Below are positions 34,144 through 50,688 of a stretch of 64,000 nt of DNA, in pieces (within the stretch, counting starts at the first letter, position 1; each line of letters begins with the position of its first letter). A program made the position numbers and the translations under genes. A model generated the notes under the pieces. It was not told where the DNA came from. It did no database searches and saw nothing but the letters and a program-made list of their open reading frames with translations. The DNA is taken from contig JAIWNE010000055.1 of NCBI GenBank assembly GCA_025331445.1, positions 124,001 through 188,000 on the forward strand, written 5' to 3'. The stretch comes from Blakeslea trispora. Taxonomy: Eukaryota > Mucoromycota > Mucoromycetes > Mucorales > Choanephoraceae.

Positions 34144-36819
34144 CTATGCACCACAATCAGGTAATGTTAGTAGTGACTGGCTATCTTGCGATGCTTGAAT
34201 GCCTTTTCGTTGTACATTCCTAAGGTGTCTTGAGGATGCTAGCATTCTTTTGTTTGTTTGATTCTCAGCTTGACTTGGGTATTTTCTGACCTTGATCTCA
34301 TCCTTGAACTTATCTGGCTGTTCGATATCATCATAGTTTTCTCCTTCTTCATCACTTATATTTTGAGCTAACATGGACGCATGAATTTCACATTTTTCTG
34401 GAGGTGCAACCAATCCTATTTTTTTTTTTAAAGAAAAGGCATGTATCAGAAAGGCTCCTCTATACATTAAAAAAAAAAAGATTCATTGAATTACCTTCCT
34501 TCCAAATGAAATGATCGGATAATATTACGGGCTCAGGACATATTGGAATACTTGCTATTTCCACTTTTTCTGCTGCATAACTTTGAAGCGCTTCTGTAGC
34601 AGTAGAGACATTGAAGCAAGTTCTTATATCTAATCCAGCGTCACCCAAGCAGTCTGGTTGATGGCCAAAGCATTTAGGGCCTCTCATTTGTCCAAATTTC
34701 ATGGTACTCTTGTCTTTCTCTGGTAGTTGTCTCGATTGCTGCTGCTGACTGCTGTTGAGAATAGAGGGCGGCGACAATGAACATGTGTCTATCGAATCAT
34801 TTTCTTGATAGCTACTGATGATAGAAGAGGCATCTGAAATGAGAGGCGATGAAATTTTTAGCATGGTATTCATAGCAGATAGAGTAGGTCGTGTATTCCC
34901 TGTCCGAGATGCAAGAGATAGCTTGCGACTTAGACGTGAGCTCCAAGTACTAAAGTTCTTTTTCAACGAGGTGAATCGATGATCTACATAAACTGATTTA
35001 AGGTGAGCAAGCGACTCAGTATCATCTTGCTCAGAATTGGTCAAGATAGAGTAAGATGAAGGTACGTTGCTGCAGGTCTCCTCAGATTCTCCCGAAAAGA
35101 AAGATGAATGTTCTGAATCTATTATTTGAATAGCCTTCTGTTGCTTATTGAAATCGTCTTGAAAGACAAATGGTCTGCAATCATCTGCAGATTCCTTAAT
35201 CTTGACTGATTTAATATAATTGCCAGGTGGTGGATCAAGAGAGATTGGATGTGCTATTGTTATTGGGAGCTCAGCTACTATATCAGACGAACTATAAATT
35301 GTATAATTGAACGATGTATATCATTACTAACAACACCTGTTTTAAAAAAAGACTTTTTTCAAAGAACTTACTATTGCGAATAAATTGAAACACGCACAAA
35401 GAATGAAACGTTAATTAGCTTTTGGTTTTGAATTGAAAACAGGTTCGACTAGGTTATACATTAAGCATCATAAAGTGTTGTTTCAGTTGCAAGCTAAACT
35501 TACCGGTACATCCAAACTCATTGTAAAACAATCCTTTGAGCTGGGCTCTGACGGTCTCCACCAGTTTGAGTTGGCAAGACTGACTTGCGATAACACATCG
35601 TCAAAGAAGACAATGGGACTAGAAGGTGCTTCAGCACTCGAGTTTTCTGATTTACTTTGCACCTCATATTGACAAACAAGTTGTAACCTAGTGTCAATTA
35701 CCTAATAAGAAAAAAAAATAAAGAGCGATGAGACAAAATAGTCTTGTGATATTCAGTTTTAAACGTTCAAGTACTTTATCAGACAAATTGAGATTGTGAA
35801 GTCTAAGAGATAGATAGATTGGTGCCCCAGATATCCATAATGTACGAGGCATAGAGATGCCTGCTATGACATGACCATGTTCTGACTTCAATAGCTGCTT
35901 GTTGTCTTCAACAATAGGTGTGTAAAATAGAGCTGCGTCTCTAAGTGATTTTGATTTGATGTTTGGATAGACTACAATATTTTGTTTCTTTATGATAGGC
36001 TCTGTTGCCAGCAATGGATTTTCCAATTTACTATTAAAAATAAAAAAAATTGATGTTAGCATTAAAAAAAAAGGAGACAAGAAGGGAGGGAGAGAGAAGG
36101 ATGATTGTTATACCTTAGCAAATAGTATTCAATGGAGCCTTTTTTACTCGAAAAAGTACCATTTAGCTCTGTTGGTAAAGCAATGGAAAATGATATCCAA
36201 AGTTTGTTTGTCTTTACTGCACTACTAAAATCGATTTTACGATTCAGGAATTCATTTGTACGCGATTGGATCCTAAAAGTATCATAAACAGCTATTGAAG
36301 GCTAAAATAAATTTCTATTCGATTTCCTGTCATTTTTTCTGTATTACCTTCTACACCAACAAAGCTCAGTTCAAGTTCTTTAGTCAAGTTACACAATTGT
36401 TCGATATTGTCCTGATGGCCAGATTCAATGACAACAGTTCCTGAAAGTTGACCGCCAGCAACTACATACGGAGATTTGAAATGGATATGTAGATTCTCCT
36501 TCATCAAGCATTTTCGCCAATTTGAAGAAATGTTACAGGCAATGCTGTTCGCTGTATCTGCCCTTGAGAGTTTAGGATGTAATCTTTTGGTAATAAAATT
36601 AGTAATTGAAGCAGATGCTAGTTCTTGTCCTTTATCGTTTGCTTTATTTTTTTGATAGTTTGTGTTGTTTTGTTTGTTTTGTACAGGGTTGATTCGATTT
36701 GTCTTTTTTTTGCTAGTAGATGATAACATGGCAGTAACCAAAGGAATTGCAGTACTATACCATGACTTAACAATAATGCGCTTATCGGGATTTGGTTCTG
36801 ATATAGCTACTGACATAGA
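34144..36819 (-). CDS. alpha-arrestin-like (arrestin N/C domain) protein
   Basis: Probable adaptor linking membrane cargo to ubiquitin ligases. Seven exons on minus: 36355-36819, 36114-36301, 35775-36030, 35504-35701, 35372-35418, 34495-35291 and 34144-34415, giving 740 aa in phase. Arrestin-N shows as LHIHFKSPYVVAGGQLSGTV and LELSFVG; arrestin-C as RTLWISGAPIYLSLRLHN followed by DKVIDTRLQLVCQYE and VSFFVRVSIYSQYSS. The last 350 residues are Ser-rich and disordered with no strict PPxY (only a DPPPGNY segment). Exon choice: intron 1 uses GTAGAA (53 nt) and intron 3 GTACTT (73 nt) because these restore the beta-strand spacing of the family. Other donors keep readable frames but insert extra strands. 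The 47-nt exon 5 is small. Fold call is good; partner and pathway unknown. Confidence 0.82.
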
Positions 36820-37144
36820 CAACAATAATCAGAGAAAAGAATGAAAGAAAGAGAAAGAAACCAACAAGGAACAAAATCTTTCTATCTTTACATATTTATT
36901 TTGTAACTTTAACTAATAAATGTTAAAGAGAAAAAGATCATATAGAAAAAAAAAAGATCCGATTCTTTTGGATAGCAAACGAAACTTGCTTCCTTAAAAA
37001 AGAAATAAAATTATAGCTTTGACTATTTGCCAGTTTAATTGACTCGTTTATCTCACCAACATGTTAAAGCATGCAAAATGCACGCACAAGCGTACTCGAA
37101 ATAATAAATAAATAAAAAAAAAGAGTTGATTCACTTAATTTCAT
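36820..37144. other. short spacer
   Basis: Promoter of the arrestin gene on its left, 3' flank of the four-helix membrane protein on its right. A-rich tracts only. Confidence 0.5.
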
Positions 37145-37726
37145 TTAATTTTTTTCATTAGAATTCTCTAAAGGTAATTGAATCTGCCTCGATTTCTGGT
37201 CAACAAAAAATGAAAGCAAAACAAGACTTGTTTCGATAGCGAACAGCGCGATGATAAAATATTTTAGGAGATACAAAAAGTCAAATAGAATACAATGTTC
37301 TTTGATCAGGCAAATATCAGTACGACCAATGAGGTCCGTAGATACCACGTCGAACAAAATAGAGAACATCCAACTAAGAGCCAGGCCAATAGGCATCAAG
37401 AATTGACATGCCATTTCTATAATAGATACCCTATTGCTTTGTGTACTGCCTTGATTATTGCCATTGGTTGTTAGTAGAATAAATAGAGGACAAAAGATAG
37501 ATGCTTGAGCTGCCACAAGAGTTGAAATCAAACGACGGTCAGTGATAGTTTGTATGATCCATACAGTGCTGTCTATCTTTTCAATCTGTTCATCATCTGT
37601 TATCTCTAAGGGAATTGAACTTGAACTGTAAAACACAAGCGAGCCAACCACAATAGAAACAGCTGTAACAAGTGTAAGCAGACGCACGCAGTGCAATATA
37701 GCTGTTATACGCGAAAACAATTGCAT
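37145..37726 (-). CDS. four-helix membrane protein of unknown function
   Basis: Single-exon gene, 193 aa, ATG at 37724-37726. Four hydrophobic segments are clear: about residues 15-33 (LLTLVTAVSIVVGSLVFY), 67-86 (STLVAAQASIFCPLFILL), 103-125 (with ACQFLMPIGLALSWMFSIL) and 146-170 (LLKYFIIALFAIETSLVLLS). A loop holding ICLIKEHC with two Cys lies between helices 3 and 4. The layout resembles tetraspan MARVEL-like proteins, but no signature can be claimed. The C-terminus is short and polar. No introns, unlike most neighbours. A real gene on composition and hydropathy; function unknown. Confidence 0.7.
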   Translation of the reverse strand: MQLFSRITAILHCVRLLTLVTAVSIVVGSLVFYSSSSIPLEITDDEQIEKIDSTVWIIQTITDRRLISTLVAAQASIFCPLFILLTTNGNNQGSTQSNRVSIIEMACQFLMPIGLALSWMFSILFDVVSTDLIGRTDICLIKEHCILFDFLYLLKYFIIALFAIETSLVLLSFFVDQKSRQIQLPLENSNEKN

Positions 37727-38426
37727 AATTCTGGTAATAAAAAATTACGTGAATAGAAAAAAAGAAAGAAACAAGACGTATAGGTATGAAAGAGAAAGAA
37801 AAGACAAAAAGAGAAAAGTATGTTTATATATAGGCATATATCACAAAAGAATTTGCATATTTAATGTTCAATTTATCAAACAAGAATTTCATTAAAAACA
37901 AGCCTGATTGCGTTAATTCAATAGTGAGGCTGTCTTTTGATTGGCTTGTTGCTAAAGCACAACCTTGCATTTCATGCAATCTTGTCTTTGGTCATTTCTG
38001 CTCTTTTCTTTCTCGTTTCCTTCTCTATCTTTTGTTTTCTGTTAAACAAAAACATCACAGTGCCAGATCCAAAGCCTTTGAAACAAATGTGTTGTCATGC
38101 CAACCAGACCAAGCTAATAAAGCCAATTTAAATCAATTCCCGTGCATGTGTACGCATCTATCTGTCGATCCTTGCTTCGATAGTAAGAGACAACACCCGA
38201 CTGCACTGTTTCATTCGCAAAGAAAAAGGCAGGGCGGGTAAAAAAAACCAATTGACTGAAAATAGCTGTATGTGCTTACAAAGTGTAGTCATACACTGTT
38301 GAAAATGAAATAATAAACTTTGTCCATCGATTTCATCACCCCCCATCATCATCATTATTATTTTTTTTCTTCTCTTTTTTTAGTAATCCATTTTCCCTTT
38401 TTTTTTTAATATAATAATAAAAAAAA
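37727..38426. other. spacer upstream of RING E3
   Basis: Divergent promoter region. Two overlapping plus frames (37864-38241 and 37937-38131) are open. The second contains one hydrophobic stretch, but neither has splice or domain support. T-rich leader at 38358-38412. Confidence 0.4.
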
Positions 38427-40226
38427 ATGAGCTCAGAAACACGCCAAGGCGAACCAAGATACTGGTGTCATATTTGTAATGCGGAAGTACCCATCTATAT
38501 GGCGCCTGAACCAACTTGTCAACAATGTAACGAGCAGTTTATTGAAGAGGTTTGTGATAGTAATAAAGTAGACCTATATATATGCACGCGTAGCATAGTT
38601 GACAAAGGTAGGATCACTCTAGCTTCAATCTGACGATGATCCTCGAGAATTTCTTGCGGGCGATAACCACCAAGATGAGGACAGAACAGCTTCTGGACAC
38701 ATTCACTTACCAGGTGGTGGGGCAGCTCATTTCTTCTCTTACTCACCTTCTACTGGAAGAATTCGAAACTTGAACAATTCAGAAAGAACAGAAGGAGAGA
38801 CAGGAGGAGGATCCATGGGCGAAATAGGTGATGATATTTTTCAGTATTTTGCACCACCAGCTCGTTCAGCTGAAGGAAACCAAGAAAGATCCTCTGGACA
38901 GCAGGATCAACCGCCAACGCCTATAAGCAACTTGGTCCAGAATCTACTGACTAATATGCTGGGCCAAAATGTTGATTTAGCTGCAGGAGGAACACCCACA
39001 GGAGAAGGTCATGGACGTTCAGAGGAAGATGAGACTGGTCGACCCATGATTTTCTTTGGTAATATGGTAGATGGTAATGTGCGCTTCGAGCCTATGCCAG
39101 CTGGTGCAGGACGAATGCCTGGTAGTATGCCCAGAAATAGAGAAGGTGAAGAAAATAGCAACGGCAATGAAAATCCCGAAACCAATCCGACACAAGAAAT
39201 GCGTGGCAACAGTATTGCAAGGTAAACAACAATCGAAGAGAGAGAGGGAGACAATTGGATAACCATTTTATTTTCAATGGCTTTAGCATTTTGCAATTCT
39301 TATCAGCCATGACAGGTGCTCCCATTGATGGTGGACTAGTGGGCAATCCCAATGACTATGTATTTTCCCAAACAGCCCTAGACAATATTATTACACAATT
39401 GATGGAACAAGCTGGAAGGTAATATAACTATAATCAAACAAAGCGTGTCCATGTATTGAATCGTGTTTTCTTACTGTTGCATTGAAGCGCATCTGCACCA
39501 CCTCCTGCACCTGAGCAAGTGATTGATTCGCTTCCCAAAAGATCATTGACCGATAAAGAAAAGAGTAAGCCTAGATATATTCTATTTTGCCTATTGAAGT
39601 TGCTTACCAACAAAAATTAATAGCTCAAGAAATTGATTGCGCTGTCTGTAAAGATAATTTCGAACCAACCGAGCAAGTGATTGAACTTCCGTGTCTACAC
39701 ATTTTCCATGACGACTGTATTAAGCCATGGCTTAAACTAAATGGCACTTGTCCTGTTTGGTAAATAGATGAATGGGATGGTTGTTTGAACAATACACTTA
39801 TCCTCCTTTCTTTATAGCCGTCATTCTGTTGTACCTGAGCAAGAGTCTGACAATAACAACAACAATAGCAATAATAATGATAATAGTAACAATGACAACG
39901 ATAACCAGGATACACAAATGGAAACTAACAATGCCGAAAATACCCAAAACACGCAACCATCAAACAACGATAGAGCAGAATCCCATACCACAACATCATC
40001 ACAAGGGAACAATAACGCAAGTCATACAGCAAGCTTCACTATTGTAAGTGGTAACTTCCCTGGTACACACAGTGGATCCGGAACCCCTACATCGTGGCCA
40101 TTGAACCTATCATCTGCATTTCCTTGGGCTAGTCATTTATCTAGATCATCTCAGCAAAACAATGCTTCCGATAATAACAATGAAAATGAATCTAATTCAC
40201 ATCATGAAGATCTTGATCTCGATTAA
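38427..40226 (+). CDS. RING-H2 E3 ubiquitin ligase, RNF126/RNF115-like
   Basis: E3 ligase of the BCA2/RNF126 class, acting in cytosolic and membrane-protein quality control. Six exons: 38427-38549, 38623-39221, 39287-39418, 39488-39564, 39624-39759 and 39818-40226, giving 491 aa in phase. An N-terminal zinc ribbon (WCHICNAEVPIYMAPEPTC, then QQCNEQFIEEL) is diagnostic of the family and binds ubiquitin or BAG6 in animals. A low-complexity middle leads to the RING-H2: CAVCKDNFEPTEQVIELPC, LHIFHDDCIKPWL, CPVCRH. The tail is Asn/Ser-rich and disordered. Intron 1 has a GTTTGT donor; splicing it yields the conserved FIEELQ...DDDPREFL join. Identification is strong; substrates unknown. Confidence 0.93.
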
Positions 40227-40416
40227 AAAGAAAGAGAAATCAAAGAAAGAAAATAAAACAAGAAAAAGTTACATGTTATAGATAGGGTAGTCATGCTATT
40301 TCAACGTACAAATTACAATATACTTTATAGTGTATGTTCATGAAGAGCAAAGAAAAAAGGGGGGTAGGAAAAAAAAAGAATGGGTATACTCTAGGAGAGA
40401 AAAGAAAACTTCATCA

Positions 40417-41364
40417 CTATTGTTGCTGTTGTCTCATTACTAGCCTCACTTTAGACTTAAGCGATGAAAACACAAGCGATGCAGAGATAGCAATTAAACA
40501 AAGACATATAACAATAGCATACACACATCCATATTGAACTGTAGTTGATGAATTCAATGTAGTCTAAGAAAAAAAAGAAACAGTTCGATTTCAGCCTATG
40601 CACTATATATGCAAGTAAGGTACTTACAGCAAAAGAAGCGCCATAATGCGATACAACAACCCAACCAATCTTAAGCCAGCCCTTCGTTTGCGGTAATTCT
40701 GAAAATCCATCAAAAGAAATCATCATCCAAGCCATATGCAGCAATGAGAACAAAGAAGTGGTAATAGCAGATATAAAGTATAATGTTGCTTGAGGACATG
40801 AAGGACACATCATGACGCCAGGACCAATAGACTCAACCAAAAGAGAAATATACCCAACGAGTGCACCCATCAATGCATAACCATAGCCAGACACTTTAAA
40901 CACAAGTAAGATTCCCCATCACAACAAAGAAAAAAAAGGAAAGGGGGGGGGAAAGACTTACCAAAACTAAATGCATGGCGATTGAAAGGCGATTTAGGAT
41001 TAGCTGACACTGCATTCAAGCCATATTCAGCTCGAGTCAACAATAAATAGAACCCCCAACGAAATAGTTCTTGTATAGCCACACTGTATGCAATGCTGAC
41101 ATAGTGAATATTTTGCGTCGACCTTGCTAAATACCATATTACACTGGAGATGAGCAGTGCAATCAGACAAAAAAATGCACTGCGATTGTTAAGAAGAAAA
41201 GAAAGGAAAAAGATTAGCTTCGCTTTGAATTCGATGAGTAGTGAGCATTACCTTGAGACCATCAGTAAGACATACTGTGCATTAGGCGCGATGTATAGAA
41301 AAAAGATGGAGAGAATAGGCCCATAAGCTAGGAAAAGACAGCCAAAAAAAGAAAGTAGAGTCAT
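40417..41364 (-). CDS. aph1: APH-1, gamma-secretase subunit
   Basis: Seven-helix scaffold of gamma-secretase. Four exons on minus: 41252-41364, 40962-41179, 40628-40893 and 40417-40563, giving 247 aa, the family length. The first exon reads MTLLSFFGCLFLAYGPILSI and YIAPNAQYVLLMVSS, the hallmark APH-1 start. Then come IQELFRWGFYLLLTRAEYGL and the GxxxG helix FKVSGYGYALMGALVGYISL with LVESIGPGVM. The two conserved intramembrane His residues are in SLFSLLHMAWMMISFD and WVVVSHYGASFA. The C-terminus has one more helix and ends QQQQ. Presenilin, nicastrin and PEN-2 are not in the window. Gamma-secretase is largely missing from yeasts and most Dikarya but is retained in some early-diverging fungi. 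Strong call despite strong sequence divergence. Confidence 0.93.
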
Positions 41365-41545
41365 TGAAGAAGCATCTTTAACAATTAAGAAAGGAGAGAG
41401 TTTATGTGCCACACTAAAAAAAATAAACGAGTGCTTATGTAATCAAAGGTGGTTGATTTAAAAGAAAAGTTTATTTCATGGCCAATTTTACATTAGCAAA
41501 TAAATAGACATATAAACATATATGGCGCGAACCGACAAGAAGCAA

Positions 41546-46698
<5,153 letters not shown>

Positions 46699-47885
46699 AT
46701 GACAGCAATGATGAACTATGAACATGACGTGTTTGAACCATCCAGAAATTCAGACAAAATTTCACCTTTTTACAGCTATCAATACCCAGCTGATAACCTT
46801 GTCTATAACCATCTCCAACAGACACTGCAAGTCCAAACTGACTTGAAGAATCAACGGCTCCAAGAATTCTGTACTGAAGTTCCTGAGCTCATCAATGAAT
46901 TTGATCCTTTTCAATGCGCAGGAACTGAAGCTACCGATTTGACACATCCTCCTTATGGTTTTCTGGCAGCCCCTTTTTATGGAATTGACACTACACCTAC
47001 AACAGCGTCTTCGAACTCTTCTTTCAATCCACCCTCTGGTATAACAGCAGGTCTTGATGCCAGTTATTTTCCACACGAGCAGTTTCTATGTCACCCGCTA
47101 GATTCATTCCAAGATTTGTGCTTTATGGATCCTATGAGTTGCGATTATCCTGTCAGTACACATGCATCCATGACGCCCAATATAAACTATCAATCCATTG
47201 TATGTTAGAAAAAAACTAATTGTCTTTTTTTTTTATCTAACTATATAACTAAAAACATCTATAGGACTATAATTCGTTTGTTCCTTCCTTTCTATCGGAT
47301 GGAGAACATCGTAACCGTTCAACACCATTACTTTCGACATCCTTTTCATTCTCTTCAATGTCATCAGCATCCTCCATAGAAAATGAAGAAGAAGATCTCG
47401 CCTTATCAGAAAATACAATTGCAAGCTTAAAGAAAATCAATTCACTCACAAGCAGCAGAAAACAACCCACAAAATCAGTCTCTATGGGCTGTTTGCCTGA
47501 ATACAACACACAAAGACAAAAGAAAAAGAAGAAACATCATAGCCAGCAAAGACAGAAACCAACAACAAGCTCCTCGTTTTCTCTAGATAACAATCTATCT
47601 TACTACATGTCTCAACATCATCATCTGTCCGATATTGATCTTGAGAGCGATAGAGAGCAAGAGCATGATAAGAAAGTGATGGGAAAATCCCTATCAAACA
47701 ATAGTATTAGCAAAAAGGGTCGCAATGTAGATAAAGCATGTAATCACTGCAAGCGATCACACTTGCGATGTGACAATGTACGCCCCTGTCGTCGTTGTGT
47801 TGCTACCGGTAAAATTGGTTGTCAAGATGTAAAACATAAGCCTCGAGGTCGCCCAAGACTTCAAAAGAAGATGTTATTAAATTAG
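46699..47885 (+). CDS. Zn2Cys6 transcription factor with C-terminal zinc cluster
   Basis: Fungal zinc-cluster regulator. Two exons, 46699-47199 and 47265-47885, giving 373 aa. The first two thirds are low complexity: acidic/Ser-rich, then Gln/His-rich and a Lys-run. The zinc cluster comes last, at about residues 320-360: KACNHCKRSHLRCDNVRPC, then RRCVATGKIGCQDVKHKPRG, followed by an AT-hook-like RGRPRL. The six cysteines and the KRSHLRCD spacing resemble the Ert1/acuK gluconeogenesis-regulator class, but the PAS domain of that class is not visible. The C-terminal position of the cluster is less common than N-terminal. No fungal-specific TF middle-homology domain is seen. The DNA-binding role is secure; the target pathway is not known. 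Confidence 0.9.
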
Positions 47886-48433
47886 AAAAATCCCATTCAT
47901 TTATATAGTAAGGACAAGCGGTTCTGGAGTTTTCGAATTCATTCTTCTTAGCCTTAGAAGAGTAGAAATAGGTTGAAGGTCTCAAATGCTTCCCCCCTAT
48001 AATATCCCCATTTTGATTTGAATAGAACAACTGTACTCTCATTTTTCTTTCAATAAATTAATGACTACCAAACAAGAAAAACACACACATAGTGAGCAGG
48101 CTGATTTAGTTTTTTTTGTCACAATGCTTCCAGTTGCTTCGGAATGGCTTGGATTTGTTCCTTTAGTAATCATGTCTTTTCTTAATGAGTCCAAAGTCAG
48201 TTTGATACGCTCTTAAGAAAACATAACACACCTTCTTGTTCTCAGGTTGATCTCTTGCTCAAAATTGCGGTCATTAAAATGATGAGATGTGGACTTTTTT
48301 TTTTTTCTACCTAAAAGCAGCATGAAAGTTTCTCTGCTGTATCATTTCTGAAAAGAAAATACTTGCCTAATGATGCAAGCAATTGGGCCCGCAGGTTTGT
48401 TTTTGCAAGTTAGTTTATAAGTCGAACCCTAAC
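47886..48433. other. spacer upstream of rhomboid-like/CUE gene
   Basis: AT-rich, including a T-tract at 48296-48306. A short frame from 48061 (about 50 codons) is open but lacks support. No RNA feature. Confidence 0.45.
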
Positions 48434-49738
48434 ATGATGGTACCATCAGGATTCTACAATGTGCCCGTAACAAAGTTTCTAGTCTTGTTTGTCGGTGGTA
48501 CTTCTATTCTTGCAGCCATTTTTAACATGAAGCAATATTTTCACCTTCAGCTAACACCTCACATCACATTACACCATCAGGTAATTCGAGTTTCTCTATT
48601 GAAGAAAAAGACAATCTGACAATCGCCTTGAATAGTTTTGGCGATTATTTTCTTCGCATGTTGCTTTTGGAAACTCAGGAGACGTCTTCTTCGGTTCTCT
48701 ATTGTTGTACACACTTCGAGTGATAGAAAGACAGTATGGAAGTGCAAAGTATATTGTAAGACATATGTATTTATTTCAAATTGTATGTACTGACTTGGTT
48801 CATGCAGTCATTTATAGTTCTTTCTTTTGTCATGGCTACTTTTTTAGAGATAGGTACTCTTGTGGTAGGCGCTCAAGTTGGGCTTAAAAGTATACCGAGT
48901 GGGCCGTAGGTATCGAGTCTACTTCAAGCGAACATCATTTTCTCACTTCTCTCTCCTTTAAAAAAGTTATGCTATTATTTTTTCATCACTCTACCAATAC
49001 CACCGTATCATTCCGGTGACCTATCGATTCCGTATATTTGGCATTGTGATGACAGATAAGCTATTTCTGTATGTTCTTGCAGTTCAAATGGCATTTTCTC
49101 AATCTTATCAAACACTTGTTCCTGCACTGTGTGGTATTTTGATAGGTGCACTTTACCGAACAGACATCATCAATATGAAGCAATGGCGATTCCCTGCTAT
49201 CGTGCAACGTTTGACCAAGCGTTTTATAAAGCCCTACCTAGTATCATCACCTATTGCTCGTTCTGCTGCCACTACACCCACACAACGTCCGTTTATAGCA
49301 GGAATTACGCCTATTGATTCAACAGCCAATACTGGTTTGAGAAATCGGAGATCTACGAATACAAATGTGAGCACACGCTCTTCTCTGGAGAGCTTGTCTG
49401 CAGGAGAAGGAACTGCTTCAGTTAGGGTAAAAGAAGATAGCAATACCTATTGAAATGAAAACTAGAGACCAATTTCCTTTCTCCCCCTTTTTTTTTTATA
49501 GGAATACATTGATACATTTACAGGCAGAGATGTAGCAGGATCAGATTTGGAGCCCCCTTCGCCTGAGCATACTAGAATCTTAATGACTATGTTTCCTGAT
49601 CACCCAAGAGAAACAATCACAAGAGCATTATCGTCTGCACACAACAATCTAAACAGAGCAGTGGAAATTATGTTGAGTACACCATCACCATCTGATGTGG
49701 GTGGCAGTAGTAGCAATACAAGTCGTAGAGGAACTTGA
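48434..49738 (+). CDS. rhomboid-like membrane protein with C-terminal CUE/UBA domain (Dsc2/UBAC2-like)
   Basis: Likely ER/Golgi rhomboid pseudoprotease linked to ubiquitin-dependent membrane-protein degradation. Five exons: 48434-48580, 48636-48755, 48808-48905, 48967-49426 and 49502-49738, giving 353 aa. The N-terminal rhomboid-like helices include VPVTKFLVLFVGGTSILA, QFWRLFSSHVAFGNSGDVFF and LRVIERQYGSAKY; the catalytic GxSG and His are not visible, so it is presumably inactive. After a Ser/Thr linker the C-terminus has TRILMTMFPDHPRETITRAL and NNLNRAVEIML, a CUE-type ubiquitin-binding fold. The FP and LL-like positions favour CUE, as in Dsc2. Start is ATG at 48434 or 48437 (MM). Family assignment is good; Dsc2 versus UBAC2 cannot be settled here. 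Confidence 0.86.
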
Positions 49739-50016
49739 GTCGCCCCTCTCTCTATTACTTTAGATGCGTGCACATACTATTCCCCCCTCCCTCCCTTTTT
49801 ATGCCTGTTTGTAAATAGCAAATCCGATTGTTTCACTCTCTTTCCTCTTTTCCATTTTATATATCTATCTAAAGAGAAGCAGTTGTTGTAATCAGAGGAT
49901 TGTAGGTTTTACCTGTATTATATTTTTGATTATTAGTTTGTAGTACTAATATCTTGAGTATTAATTGATTATGTGAAAAGTTATTGCACTGATTATTGCA
50001 TATTGACTTTCTTTAA
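49739..50016. other. 3' flank of rhomboid-like gene
   Basis: AT-rich, contains the 3' UTR. C/T-rich run at 49780-49800. No gene seen. Confidence 0.5.
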
Positions 50017-50640
50017 TGTCCACAGCCAATCTGAGCTGTTTGTATAAAAAATGCAGAAAAGGGTAGATTGAATAAGCTATTTGGAACAATGGGTAAATAA
50101 GACCTCATCAGGAAAAAAAAAGGAACTAGAAGATGCAGTCAAGATGAACATGCGATGGAAATTAGCAAAAGGAGTTAGCAATAACATTGTAAGTTTTCGT
50201 ATAAAGCAAATCAATCACCTTGTTTATAAGGTAATGCGAACCGAATTCATTGACATAATCCAGCTTTTTTCTGTATTGAGAAAAGGCTGACCGTAAACTT
50301 CTTGTTGAATATCCAATAATTACTTTCAAGAAAATGCTCTAATGATGGAACAATTGTGCAATCTTTTGAATCAATTTCTGTTTTTTTTTTCTGTCACACA
50401 ATTCCATGCTCATATCTCGCAAAGGAGAGGGAGCAAGCAATTCTCAAACAAAACACATAGACTGACCACAGTAAGCGTTATACTTATTATACACATGTTT
50501 TCATTCTACAATAAAGCTAATATAGTTCTTGTCAGCTAGAGCTTGAACAAACAGCAACTACTAACTTAGGCAAACTTGGGTATAGAATAAATTTACGAGC
50601 GGATGCTGAAATAAAATATTTATTGCTGCTTTTCTTTTTT
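50017..50640 (+). CDS. unrecognised small multi-exon gene (tentative)
   Basis: Several short open segments look like exons. Segment A (to 50188) encodes EQWVNKTSSGKKKELEDAVK and MNMRWKLAKGVSNNI, ending at a consensus GTAAGT donor. Segment B near 50287-50340 encodes ADRKLLVEYPIITFKKML after an AAAAG acceptor. Segment C (50342-50470) ends at a GTAAGC donor. Segment D (from 50537, after CAG) encodes LELEQTATTNLGKLGYRINL. A possible start is ATG 50017 with a very short (35-nt) first intron; an AATAAA lies at 50608. The charged, helical composition is protein-like and unlike the flanks, but exon joins are unproven and I recognise no family. It may be a diverged coiled-coil protein or a decayed gene. 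Confidence 0.3.
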
Positions 50641-50688
50641 TCTTTTTTTCTTTTTTCTTCTTTTCTTTTGTTTTTTTAATCATACAAA

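Noticed and set aside
37864..38241. 125-codon plus frame upstream of the RING E3 gene
   Set aside because: Overlaps another open frame, with no motif or splice support; likely chance in a promoter region.
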